Source: Paenibacillus taihuensis (GTDB lineage Bacteria > Bacillota > Bacilli > Paenibacillales > Paenibacillaceae). From it: 59,579 nt of DNA. Made by a program: the position numbers and the translations under genes. Shown piece by piece: positions 6,766-14,821 of this stretch; within the stretch, counting starts at the first letter, position 1; each line of letters opens with the position of its first letter. The DNA lies in NCBI RefSeq assembly GCF_003386535.1, contig NZ_QTTN01000042.1, forward strand, positions 1-59,579. Reading direction: 5' to 3'. The notes under the pieces were generated by a model. It was given only the letters and a program-made list of their open reading frames with translations, did no database searches and was not told where the DNA came from.

Positions 6766-8061
6766 GTGCAAAATGTGAAAGGAACCTACGATTACTTTGG
6801 CAAGGAAAGAGCGATTAGAACGTATGTTCAAGCTGAACTGCAGGACGTATTCGAGCTGTATGATTTCAACGGAATGGATACAACGATCTTAAATGAGCTG
6901 GAGCTGTTGACTTCCAAATATGCAGGCGGCGATGAGATTCTCAAAGAAATGTACCAGTTGACGGATCAAGGTAAGCGAAGTCTCGGTCTGCGCTATGACT
7001 TAACGTTACCTTTCGCCAAAGTGATTGCGTTAAACCCGAGTATCGAGCTTCCATTCAAAAGATATGAGATGGGCAAAGTATTTCGAGATGGACCCGTCAA
7101 ACGCGGACGCTTACGCGAGTTTATACAGTGTGATGTGGATGTAGTAGGTGTAGAGGGCCCTGAGGCAGAGGCCGAACTCATGCAATTAGCAACTGAAGTG
7201 TTTAGAAGATTGGATATCCCGATCGTTCTAAGGTGGAATAACAGACGCTTCTTAGGAGAAGTTCTTGAAGCAATCGGAATCTCATCGGATAAGAAGCTAA
7301 CCGTAATGCTGACTCTCGATAAGAAGGAGAAAATTGGAAAAGACGAGATTGAGAATGAGCTAGCGGGCAAGGAACTAGATAGCCGCACAATTAGCTCACT
7401 AATGGAGCTGATCGAGATGGATAACCCGACGTTTGAGCAAATCTCGAGTAAATGCGGGGTTCAGCGATCACCAGGCTCGATGGAGGTCATAGCTTTACAG
7501 AAGCTAATTCAGGAGTTGGGATTAGGTCAAACTTGCAAATTCGACCCGTTTCTCTCGCGCGGATTATCGTTCTATACCGGAACTGTTTATGAAATCTTCG
7601 ATGCTACAAATTCGTTTACTTCCAGCTTAGGCGGCGGAGGCAGGTATGATGCCATAATCGGTCAGCTGATTGGCAAAGAGGATATGCAATATCCAACGGT
7701 AGGGCTATCATTCGGGATGGAATCATTAATGGAGTTAATTAGCAGCCGGGACAATCTGCAACTCCAGTCTCCTTCGGTAGTTGTTCTACCGATTGGGGAC
7801 ACGATCTCTGAAGCGTTAAAAGTCGCAGCGGAATTAAGAAATGCCGGTATACGGACAAGAGTAGATACGACGAAACGGAAATTAAAAAAATCATTGGCGA
7901 GTGCTTCGGCGAAAGGTATTGCATATGTGATCTTGATTGGAGAGAGTGAAGCTCAGGCAGGTAAACTGCGGTTGAAAGATATGAACGAAATGTCGGAAAC
8001 GGTTGTAGAGGTTGAGGAAGCACTCTATCTCTTGCAGAATAGAATGACGATTTGGACCTAA
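6766..8061 (+). CDS. hisS: Histidyl-tRNA synthetase paralogue
   Basis: 431 residues, class II aminoacyl-tRNA synthetase fold. It opens with VKGTYDYFGKE, and has motif 2 (FRDGPVKRGRLREFIQCDVDVVG), the His-specific motif RGLSFYTGTVYEIF (usually RGLDYYTGTVFE), motif 3 region GGGGRYD and an anticodon-binding C-terminal domain (VVVLPIGD to the end). It attaches His to tRNA-His, or is a closely related paralogue of the main HisRS. GTG 6766 follows AAAGGGG by about 10 nt. A HisZ-type subunit is less likely because motifs 2 and 3 are intact. No other his genes are adjacent, and expression appears to be controlled by the leader upstream. Confidence 0.9.
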   Translation: MQNVKGTYDYFGKERAIRTYVQAELQDVFELYDFNGMDTTILNELELLTSKYAGGDEILKEMYQLTDQGKRSLGLRYDLTLPFAKVIALNPSIELPFKRYEMGKVFRDGPVKRGRLREFIQCDVDVVGVEGPEAEAELMQLATEVFRRLDIPIVLRWNNRRFLGEVLEAIGISSDKKLTVMLTLDKKEKIGKDEIENELAGKELDSRTISSLMELIEMDNPTFEQISSKCGVQRSPGSMEVIALQKLIQELGLGQTCKFDPFLSRGLSFYTGTVYEIFDATNSFTSSLGGGGRYDAIIGQLIGKEDMQYPTVGLSFGMESLMELISSRDNLQLQSPSVVVLPIGDTISEALKVAAELRNAGIRTRVDTTKRKLKKSLASASAKGIAYVILIGESEAQAGKLRLKDMNEMSETVVEVEEALYLLQNRMTIWT

Positions 8062-8156
8062 TAAGTAATAACTTGGCAGGAAGCTGTAGCTGTGAAACCA
8101 CTGCCTATTCTGCACCGTATTAGGGAGCATGCATACTCTAGGAGGGTTTTTAGTAT

Positions 8157-8939
8157 ATGTCCATGTTCAAGCGAATGCTCGCGAGCGTCGGTATCGGCGC
8201 AGCTCAAGTTGATCTTATGCTTCACGAGGATGTAGTTCGTGCAGGGGATACCGTAAATGGGGTTGTCCGGATTGAAGGCGGCCGCGTCGACCAGGAGGTC
8301 GACGACGTTTACGCCTATGTGATGACCCGTTACTTGAAAGAACATAATGATTCGAAGGTTGAACATGACGCGATGATCGCGAAGTTCCCTCTAGCCGGAA
8401 AATTCACGGTGCAGGCGGAGCAGGTGTACGAGTTTCCAGTTTCCTTCAAGCTGCCGCCCTGTACGCCGGTATCGATGGGCCACACACCGGTCTGGATTCG
8501 GACGGGGCTAGAGATCAAAGAATCGATCGATCCGAAAGATCGTGACTATCTTGAGGTTCTGCCGCATCCTCACGCAGAAGCCGTACTGGAAGCCGTGAAG
8601 CTGCTTGGATTCCGCCTTCGTGAAGTGTCCTGTGAACATGCGCCGCATTTTGGACGAATGACCGGCATGCCCTTCGTGCAAGAGTTCGAGTTCGTGCCGA
8701 CGTCCCAGTTCCGCGGACAGCTTGATGAGCTGGAGATCATCTTCAGCCCAACGGAGAGCGGCATCGAAATGCTGCTCCAAATCGACCGCAAAGCTCGCGG
8801 CCTCTCCGGCTTGTTCGCAGACGCGTTCGATACCGACGAGAGCTTCGTCCGTCTACGTCTCGACCGCAGCCAGCTCGCTAATGGCACGAACTATATTGCA
8901 GATCAACTGGCAGAGACGATAAGTGAATTTGCGCACTAA
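8157..8939 (+). CDS. spo0M: Sporulation-control protein Spo0M
   Basis: 260 residues with an arrestin-like beta-sandwich. Family signatures: MFKRMLASVGIGAAQVDLML at the N-terminus, GDTVNGVVRIEGG and the C-terminal half with RGLSGLFADAFDTDES. Spo0M modulates entry into sporulation and cell division in Bacillus. Ribosome binding site AGGAGG lies about 12 nt before ATG. It has its own terminator. The assignment to the family is firm; the exact role in this organism is inferred. Confidence 0.92.
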   Translation: MSMFKRMLASVGIGAAQVDLMLHEDVVRAGDTVNGVVRIEGGRVDQEVDDVYAYVMTRYLKEHNDSKVEHDAMIAKFPLAGKFTVQAEQVYEFPVSFKLPPCTPVSMGHTPVWIRTGLEIKESIDPKDRDYLEVLPHPHAEAVLEAVKLLGFRLREVSCEHAPHFGRMTGMPFVQEFEFVPTSQFRGQLDELEIIFSPTESGIEMLLQIDRKARGLSGLFADAFDTDESFVRLRLDRSQLANGTNYIADQLAETISEFAH

Positions 8940-8951
8940 TACATGATGAGA

Positions 8952-8985
8952 AGCCTCTCCTGGCAATTTGCAGGAGGGGCTTTTA
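8952..8985 (+). terminator. Intrinsic terminator of spo0M
   Basis: AGCCTCTCCTG pairs with CAGGAGGGGCT around a short loop, then TTTTATTT. Confidence 0.85.
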
Positions 8986-9115
8986 TTTAGCTCATCGAAC
9001 AAAACCAACGTATTCATCAAACCGCCAAACTCTATCGGTACGCTGTACTCCTCTGTTATGTACAATAATAGTGTAAGCGTTTCCGGTATATTAACCTGAA
9101 TAGGCGGTGGACAAT

Positions 9116-9625
9116 ATGCGATTCTGGTTTAAGAAGAATAAAAAGCCGATCGTTTCAGAAGCAGCGCCAACACCAGCACCACTTGAAACAAACGAGGTAC
9201 AACCCGATACTAAGCCGAGCGATATGCCAGCAACGGATACCGCGGTACCATCCAGACAATATTGGAACTCAGGCATGTCCGCACAGGATTGGATCAGCGA
9301 AATGTATCGAGAGCAGGAACGGAAAGGGGCTTTTGAGCATCTGGCCGGTAAAGGCAAGCCGCTTCACGTCTCATCAGGCGATATGATGAATAGTATCCTT
9401 AAAGAGTCGAATTTCTTGCCGCCCTGGCTCACGCTGCAGCATGAAATCCGAGATCAATTACAGCGGCTTCTCGAAACGGGATCCGCAGCTATTTCGGAAT
9501 CTGAACTGGGCGATATTAACGAGAAAATTAACAAGTACAACAGCATGGTGCCTAGCCCGGTGCTGCAGAAGTGGAAGCTAACTCGAGAGAATTGGCGGCA
9601 GCAAATCGAACGTTGGAAATCGTAA
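9116..9625 (+). CDS. DUF1992 (DnaJ subfamily C member 28-type) protein
   Basis: 169 residues. After a Pro/Thr-rich N-terminal segment (residues 10-50), the conserved DUF1992 block is visible: DWISEMYREQERKGAFEHLAGKGKPL, then MNSILKESNFLPPWL. This domain occurs alone in bacteria and at the C-terminus of DNAJC28; its function is unknown and no J-domain is present here. ATG 9116 is preceded by AGGCGG; GTG 9107 overlaps that site. A possible -10 (TACAATAAT) lies near 9061. Confidence 0.8.
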   Translation: MRFWFKKNKKPIVSEAAPTPAPLETNEVQPDTKPSDMPATDTAVPSRQYWNSGMSAQDWISEMYREQERKGAFEHLAGKGKPLHVSSGDMMNSILKESNFLPPWLTLQHEIRDQLQRLLETGSAAISESELGDINEKINKYNSMVPSPVLQKWKLTRENWRQQIERWKS

Positions 9626-9752
9626 AGGCTCCAGCCGAATCCATATGCATTCATGTAAATGGGCTTGATCAGCTGTTTCACGACTGTTCGGTGCTGGTTA
9701 AGGTAATGGAAACAGGGGAAAATACTTCCCCGGAACGAAGAGGTGAATCACG

Positions 9753-10091
9753 ATGAATGCTACTTTGATTGTCGTTGGTGTCTCTGTGTTCTTGGTTTTA
9801 GTGATCCTTATTGCCCGCACAAGCCGCTACAGAACAGTTCTGACCGCACCTGGAAGTCAAGCGGAAGAATTACAGAATAAGCATGCTTATCTACACGGCC
9901 GCGGCATCCGGTCCCGTATTCGCGAAGAGGGCGCTCAGCCGACAGCTGGCATCGCAGCCGGTACGATGCACACATCGCCTAACTATTCCGCCGTACAGCT
10001 GCAGGTTCACAAGGAAGATGTGGAGCAGGCCAAACAAGCGCTCGAAGATTACACGCTTGAGCTTCATACTTCACATTCTCCATTATTATAG
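9753..10091 (+). CDS. Small membrane-anchored protein, 112 aa
   Basis: One N-terminal transmembrane helix (residues 5-22), then a basic stretch and a compact soluble domain. The domain pattern, with YLHGRGIRSRIREEG followed by YSAVQLQVHKEDVEQAKQALEDY, resembles DUF2007-type signal-transducing domains, in which a short alpha/beta unit ends in 'V..ED...A...L'. GAGGTGA precedes the ATG by 7 nt. The gene follows the DUF1992 gene by 127 nt and may share its transcript. Function unknown. Confidence 0.7.
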   Translation: MNATLIVVGVSVFLVLVILIARTSRYRTVLTAPGSQAEELQNKHAYLHGRGIRSRIREEGAQPTAGIAAGTMHTSPNYSAVQLQVHKEDVEQAKQALEDYTLELHTSHSPLL

Positions 10092-10123
10092 AGTCAGCAA
10101 AATTTATATTTCGTTCTATACAG

Positions 10124-10154
10124 AAAGGCTGAGCCTAAGCGGTTCAGCCTTTTT
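10124..10154 (+). terminator. Intrinsic terminator
   Basis: AGGCTGA (10126-10132) pairs with TCAGCCT (10144-10150), followed by TTTT. Confidence 0.8.
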
Positions 10155-10268
10155 GCATGTAATGTCGGTATATCAAAAGTTGGAAGTCGTTTTACTAGTA
10201 AGCAGCACGCACCCTTGTCCAATACAATAGGAATGAAGCTGAAGAAGAGCGAATGGGAGGGCAACCGG

Positions 10269-11537
10269 ATGGGAAATGTTTATTATAAAATCAGCGAAGT
10301 AACGGATTTCGGTCCATACGTAACCAAGCTTGTGCTGCCGTTGAAAGCAAGCGTAACCGCTGAAGCGGTGAAGGCCAATTGTTTCAGTGTCTATGTGGAG
10401 CGCAAAGATAATCGGGGAGAAGTTCATCTCCTGCCGAAGAGCTGGTTTGAGCGTGATGAGAAGATACCGAGCAAAGGCTACTGCTTGGTGAAAGAAGCTT
10501 ATCCATCATGCCGGAATGGCGTGCGAAGCGAGCGAGGAGATTACATTACCTTGGAATTGAAAGCCGAGCCGCTCGGATTGTCCGCCGAAGTTGCTGCTCC
10601 GAACATGATGAACGAGTTTGTCTTCAGCGATTACAGGGTCACACAGGTTGCGGAAATAGCTGCTAAGGGCGAAATGCTGAGCGGACTCGTATTCGACTTA
10701 TGCGCAGGGAATACGACGAAGCAAACCGAAGGCTTTCTTCATGGCATCTCATCCAACGCAGAAGAACCTCTCAAGTATGGATATTTCGTGCCCCAGACCG
10801 GGAGAGGCAAGTATCCGCTGATCATCTGGCTGCACGGAGGAGGAGAGGGCGGTCAGGATCCGGCAATTGCCTACGCGGGTAACAAGGTCGTGAACTTGGC
10901 AAGCGAGGATATTCAGTCTAAATTTGGCGGAGCTTTCCTTTTCGTTCCCCAAGCCCCAACTTTCTGGTTGGACGATGGCAGCGGAGAATACGGCAGGTCG
11001 GGAAAATCCATGTACGTGAAAGCATTAAAGGCTGCGATTGATGAGTTCATCGTCCGTAATGATGTGGCGATTGACAGGAACCGGATCTATCTCGGGGGCT
11101 GTTCGAATGGCGGATTTATGACGATGCGGATGTTGATCGATTACCCGGATTTCTTCACGGCGGCATATCCGGTATGCGAGGCTCTCTATGATGAAACTAT
11201 CAGCGACGAAGACATTAATGCGATTAAACAGATACCGATCTGGTTCACACATGCCAAGGATGATACCATCGTGGTACCGGAAGAGACGGTGGTCCCGACT
11301 TATAAACGTTTGATCGAGGCTGGTGCTCGGAACGTGCACTTCTCCTACTTTGACAACGTGGTCGATTTGCATGGCTTGTTTACGGAAGAAGGCGAAAAAC
11401 CCTATGTCTACCATGGTCATTTCACATGGATCTATGCGTTGAACGATGATTGTCGCCTGGATTATGATGGTAAACCGGTTGTCGAAGAAGGCAAGGAAGT
11501 CACGCTGATGTCGTGGCTAGCACGGCAAAGCAAGTAA
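10269..11537 (+). CDS. Alpha/beta-hydrolase: prolyl-oligopeptidase/esterase-like with Ig-like N-domain
   Basis: 422 residues from ATG 10269, which follows GGGAGG by 8 nt. Residues 1-150 form a beta-rich domain like the N-terminal Ig-like domain of some esterases. The catalytic domain shows the oxyanion motif YPLIIWLHGGGEGGQD, the nucleophile elbow GGCSNGGFMT (Ser in G-x-S-x-G), a probable acid in HAKDDTIVVPE, and a C-terminal His in YHGHFTW. It therefore has a complete Ser-Asp-His set. It should hydrolyse an ester or peptide; the substrate is not evident. No signal peptide is seen. The closest described group is the LpqC/poly-hydroxybutyrate depolymerase-like esterases. Confidence 0.8.
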   Translation: MGNVYYKISEVTDFGPYVTKLVLPLKASVTAEAVKANCFSVYVERKDNRGEVHLLPKSWFERDEKIPSKGYCLVKEAYPSCRNGVRSERGDYITLELKAEPLGLSAEVAAPNMMNEFVFSDYRVTQVAEIAAKGEMLSGLVFDLCAGNTTKQTEGFLHGISSNAEEPLKYGYFVPQTGRGKYPLIIWLHGGGEGGQDPAIAYAGNKVVNLASEDIQSKFGGAFLFVPQAPTFWLDDGSGEYGRSGKSMYVKALKAAIDEFIVRNDVAIDRNRIYLGGCSNGGFMTMRMLIDYPDFFTAAYPVCEALYDETISDEDINAIKQIPIWFTHAKDDTIVVPEETVVPTYKRLIEAGARNVHFSYFDNVVDLHGLFTEEGEKPYVYHGHFTWIYALNDDCRLDYDGKPVVEEGKEVTLMSWLARQSK

Positions 11538-11538
11538 A

Positions 11539-11582
11539 AAATGCCGTTCGCTCCCTTAATGTGGGAGTGAACGGCATTTCTC
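11539..11582 (+). terminator. Intrinsic terminator of the esterase gene
   Basis: AAATGCCGTTC-CTCCC pairs with GGGAG-GAACGGCATTT over about 17 bp; the stop codon is followed directly by it. Confidence 0.75.
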
Positions 11583-11662
11583 CTATCATTCAACGATTCG
11601 AGATCAAGCTGCATCACAATTATTTCGCGAACTCCGACTGTAATTGCAGCTCCAATCGATTG

Positions 11663-11947
11663 ATGAATGCGAAATTCGTTGCTGCGGTAGCTGCATTTCA
11701 AGCGCCAATCATTATGATGAGCCAGAATCGGCAAAATGCCCGGGATAAGCACGAATCGGTGATCGACTTCGCCATTAACTATAAAGCCGAACAAGAAATC
11801 GAGGATATGCAAAATCATCTGCACCGTATTGAGGCGAACGGTGTCAGCAACAAGGAACAGTTTAATGATGAACTAGTTCAGATAAAGCAGGTGCTTACTT
11901 CGATTGAAGCGAGACTGGCAGCTATGCAGCGGAATTCTGAACGCTAG
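11663..11947 (+). pseudogene. DUF1003 family protein, N-terminally truncated remnant
   Basis: The frame carries AAFQAPIIMMSQNRQNARDKHESVIDFAINYKAEQEIEDMQ, the typical C-terminal half of DUF1003 membrane proteins, but the two transmembrane segments that should precede it are replaced by unrelated sequence. The frame opens in the previous gene's 3' end and has no ribosome binding site at a plausible start. It is read as a decayed gene end. Confidence 0.7.
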
Positions 11948-11997
11948 AACGGCAGCATGAATGGAGCAGAAATCATTGAGTTGCACGGATTTTTTTT

Positions 11998-12336
11998 GTG
12001 TTCATGCACAATCCGGATGCGCTAATGAGAGCGCGGGTGGACATGGTGTTTCATGTGCATGGCAAAGACGCGACGATTGCTTGGGATATCGTTCGAGAAT
12101 ACGGCATACGCGGACCAAACCGTTGTGTTTGGGACCGCACGCCGGGATTCGGCGACACGAACTGGTCGGATATTATAACGATTCTGATGCAAGCGAATTA
12201 TCAAGGAACAATTGATATCGAAGGCTGGCATGACCCGGTCTATAAGGACGAGCTGGAAATGACCGGCCAAGTCCATGCGCTGCACTACTTGAAACGCTGC
12301 CGGGGCGGCGCTTTCGTGCCTAATCCGATTGTTTGA
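11998..12336 (+). pseudogene. Sugar phosphate isomerase/epimerase, C-terminal remnant
   Basis: The frame shows VFHVHGKDATIAWDIVREYGIRG, TPGFGDTNWSDII and GTIDIEGWHDP, the last third of xylose-isomerase-like TIM-barrel proteins; the conserved metal ligands in the N-terminal two thirds are missing. There is no ribosome binding site and the segment before it is T-rich noise. It ends at an intact TGA. Confidence 0.7.
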
Positions 12337-12404
12337 ATTCCATTCAAGATCTAGGAATGGAGAGTCAATTACGATTCTAGAGTAACTCTACAAAATTTAG
12401 GGAC

Positions 12405-12493
12405 TTGACGTATCCGCTCAGCTCTTATATTCTTACATAATGCTATGGGGCACGCCATTTCTGGCGTGCTTCTTCATTTATGAAGAAGAATAG
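12405..12493 (+). promoter_or_regulatory. Structured 5' leader of the Bcr/CflA exporter gene
   Basis: TTGACG (12405-12410) and TATATT (12426-12431) suggest a promoter with a short 15-nt spacer. Two hairpins follow: GCACGCC-N6-GGCGTGC (12450-12469) and TTCTTCAT-TT-ATGAAGAA (12470-12487), the second ending just before the exporter's ribosome binding site. An ORF of 17 codons (12440-12493) spans both hairpins, but has no ribosome binding site. Confidence 0.4.
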
Positions 12494-12504
12494 GGGGGAT
12501 TGTC

Positions 12505-13725
12505 ATGGCCGCGAAGAGCAATCAGTCCGTAGTTGGACTGGCGCTGCTGCTGGGCTTATTTTCGACACTTGGACCATTTACGATTGATATGTATTTACCG
12601 GCATTCCCGGAGATCGTCAAACAGTTTCATTCCACGGCATCACTCGTCCAGTTTAGTTTGACGGCTTGTCTGCTTGGACTTGGCGTAGGCCAGCTGGTGA
12701 TGGGCTCGCTAAGCGACGTATATGGAAGACGAAATCCACTGCTAATATCGATGGCATTTTATGTTGCCTCATCGTTAGCATGCGCATTTGCACCAAATAT
12801 CGGACTATTAATTACATTCCGGTTTATCCAGGGTTTTGCAGCATCAGCAGGTATCGTTATCTCGCGTGCGATTGCACGTGACTTGTATAGCGGTAATGAG
12901 CTGACAAAATTCTTCTCGTTGTTAGTGCTTGTGGGCAATTTGGGACCTCTTGCAGCTCCGGTTGCAGGAAGCGGCGTACTGTCCATTACGTCTTGGATTG
13001 GCGTCTTTATCGCGCTCGCACTGCTCGGAACGTTCCTGTTATCGATGACCAAGATGCGTCTTCGGGAAACGCTGCCTTTGGAGCGTCGCAGTCCTATGGA
13101 TTTCGGACATCAGATCCGCAACTATGGAATGCTCTTGCGGGATCGTCATTTTCTAGGATGCATGCTGGCTCAGGGCATTATGATCGCCGGTGTCTTCGCT
13201 TACGTTTCGGGAACGCCATTCATTTATCAAAATATATATGGCGTCAGCCCGACAGTATTTGCTCTCTTGTTCGGTTCGAACGGGATCAGCCTAATCATCG
13301 GTTCGCAAATCGTCGGACGGTTGTCACATCGTGTATCCGAGCAAGCGTTACTCTTATTCGGCTTAGCCCTTGCTTTGCTAGCTAGCGTCGCTGTATTGGT
13401 GGTAGCTACCGTTCATGGACCGCTTTTCTCACTAGTCATTCCATTGTTCTTCTTTGTGTCTGCAATCGGCATTACATCCACGGCTGCATTTCCGCTGGCG
13501 ATGGAAGGTCAAGCGAACATGGCGGGGAGCGCGGCTGCGTTGCTTGGTGTTGTTCCTTTCCTTCTTGGTGCAGTTGTCGCTCCGTTGGTTGGCATCGCAG
13601 GTGAAGACACAGCAGTTCCGCTTGGCGTCATCATACTCGTGTCGAGCACCACTGCAATTCTCGCTTACTTCTTCCTCGGAAGATCCGGACACGCATCGAA
13701 AACGAATGACCAGAAAGCCGCGTAA
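12505..13725 (+). CDS. Bcr/CflA family multidrug efflux transporter (MFS, DHA1)
   Basis: 406 residues, 12 predicted transmembrane helices. Signatures: FSTLGPFTIDMYLPAFPEI in helix 1 and GQLVMGSLSDVYGRRNPLL in the loop 2-3 (MFS motif A), then FRFIQGFAASAGIVISRAIARD, all diagnostic for Bcr/CflA proteins, which export drugs such as bicyclomycin and chloramphenicol by proton antiport. Ribosome binding site AGGGGGG precedes the ATG. The structured leader upstream hints at inducible expression. Substrate is unknown. Confidence 0.9.
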   Translation: MAAKSNQSVVGLALLLGLFSTLGPFTIDMYLPAFPEIVKQFHSTASLVQFSLTACLLGLGVGQLVMGSLSDVYGRRNPLLISMAFYVASSLACAFAPNIGLLITFRFIQGFAASAGIVISRAIARDLYSGNELTKFFSLLVLVGNLGPLAAPVAGSGVLSITSWIGVFIALALLGTFLLSMTKMRLRETLPLERRSPMDFGHQIRNYGMLLRDRHFLGCMLAQGIMIAGVFAYVSGTPFIYQNIYGVSPTVFALLFGSNGISLIIGSQIVGRLSHRVSEQALLLFGLALALLASVAVLVVATVHGPLFSLVIPLFFFVSAIGITSTAAFPLAMEGQANMAGSAAALLGVVPFLLGAVVAPLVGIAGEDTAVPLGVIILVSSTTAILAYFFLGRSGHASKTNDQKAA

Positions 13726-13741
13726 ATCGCGGCTTTTTTTT
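13714..13741 (+). terminator. Intrinsic terminator overlapping the exporter stop codon
   Basis: AAAGCCGCG-TAAAT-CGCGGCTTT with an eight-T run; the TAA stop of the exporter is in the loop. Confidence 0.85.
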
Positions 13742-13844
13742 GTGCATTTGAGGGAAAAGCAATCGAAAATTTCATATGTAAAGGTGGCTCGAGCTTGGGT
13801 CCTTGCATATATATAAGAAAACCTTGAAGGGGTGGGTGAATGCC

Positions 13845-14339
13845 ATGAGATATACGGTTCAGTATATCCCCCTTAAGAAGATTAAACCCGGACTATCGAC
13901 GCAGATTACCAATCGAATCAAGGAACTGAAACGGACCGCGCAGGATTGCATGCAGCTCATGATTGTTCGGAAGAACAAGAAAGCTGGCGGCTACGTTATA
14001 GTAAGTGGCAGCAGCCATTATGATTATCTAACGAAGCATACGAGGAAAACAGCCGCGCCTTGTCTTGTTGACGAGTCTAAAGCGTCAGCCAAGTTGGATT
14101 CGTTCATGCATCGTATACGAAAGAGGAATTTGCCGTATGAGGTTCCGTATATGAAGCGAGAACGAACGCCAGCAAGCAGCTGGGCGATTATCCGGCGTTT
14201 CTTGAAGGAGGAGCCTCAGTTCAAGAGCCTATCTCGCAGGCAGCAGCTGCAGGTGCTTCGGCTGGGACTTCGATATAAGCGAACAACGGTGTCTGCGATG
14301 AAGGACATGGTCCACAAACATGTAAACAACAAGAGATAG
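13845..14339 (+). CDS. ParB/Srx-like small protein, 164 aa
   Basis: The N-terminus MRYTVQYIPLKKIKPG, then MQLMIVRKNKKAGGYVIVSGSSHYDYL, follows the pattern of ParB/sulfiredoxin nuclease-like domains (a 'vpl..I.p' strand, then a 'vi.G..r...' strand), but the catalytic signature is not clear. The C-terminal half is helical and very basic. ATG 13845 follows AAGGGGTGGG. Its function is not recognised; a DNA-binding role is only suggested by composition. Confidence 0.6.
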   Translation: MRYTVQYIPLKKIKPGLSTQITNRIKELKRTAQDCMQLMIVRKNKKAGGYVIVSGSSHYDYLTKHTRKTAAPCLVDESKASAKLDSFMHRIRKRNLPYEVPYMKRERTPASSWAIIRRFLKEEPQFKSLSRRQQLQVLRLGLRYKRTTVSAMKDMVHKHVNNKR

Positions 14340-14351
14340 ATGGAGCTGTAG

Positions 14352-14376
14352 AAAGCCGCGAAACCCGCGACTTTTT
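14352..14376 (+). terminator. Short terminator-like hairpin
   Basis: AAAGCCGCG-AAAC-CCGCGACTTTTT, an imperfect copy of the AGCCGCG/CGCGGCT terminators seen elsewhere in the window. Confidence 0.6.
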
Positions 14377-14390
14377 CTGCTTTATATAGG

Positions 14391-14738
14391 GTGACGTTAC
14401 CGGCTGCTCGCTTTGCGCGGCAAGCGAAACGGAGATTCCTTGTGAAACACCGTAAGCTGATTCGCGGTTCGCTCATCGTGGAAACCAAAAATGGATATCA
14501 TATCTATTGGGCAATCAAGAATGGAGCGCTCAGCCGGTTCGTGCCTATACAGCAAGCGCTTGTCCGCAAATTCAACTCTGATCCCAAAATCACGGATCTT
14601 GCCCGCGTCATGCGTGTACCCGGCTTCTACCACCGGAAGAATCCGTCAAGCCCTTACCTTGTTCGTGTAAAGCGTTGGGGGAGGAAACGGCCATTCACGC
14701 AGGCCGAGCTCATCAGGCGATTAACTTTATCGTTATAA
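14391..14738 (+). pseudogene. Primase-like (RepB/AEP-type) C-terminal fragment
   Basis: 115 residues with SLIVETKNGYHIYWAIKNG and DLARVMRVPGFYHRKNPSSPYLV, the second half of archaeo-eukaryotic-type replication primase domains. The N-terminal part with the catalytic acidic residues is missing, and an in-frame stop at 14349-14351 closes the frame upstream. The only possible start is GTG 14391, with a poor ribosome binding site (TAGG). It may be a remnant of a plasmid or phage replication gene, or a small conserved protein with a noncatalytic use of this fold. Confidence 0.5.
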
Positions 14739-14741
14739 GGT

Positions 14742-14766
14742 GCCGCGATATTCGCGGCTTTTTTTA
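14742..14766 (+). terminator. Intrinsic terminator
   Basis: GCCGCG-ATATT-CGCGGC followed by TTTTTTT. Confidence 0.8.
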
Positions 14767-14821
14767 TTTGCAATGCAGCGGATTTCGAACTCAGGCCGTC
14801 TAATAGGGTGGAGGTGATCAC

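Noticed and set aside
11462..11824. Minus-strand ORF across the esterase end and DUF1003 remnant
   Set aside because: No ribosome binding site or recognisable motif; shadow of the plus-strand coding sequence.
13845..14738. Prophage or integrated plasmid
   Set aside because: Only two small replication-like genes are present, with no integrase, att site or structural genes, and base usage looks like the neighbours.
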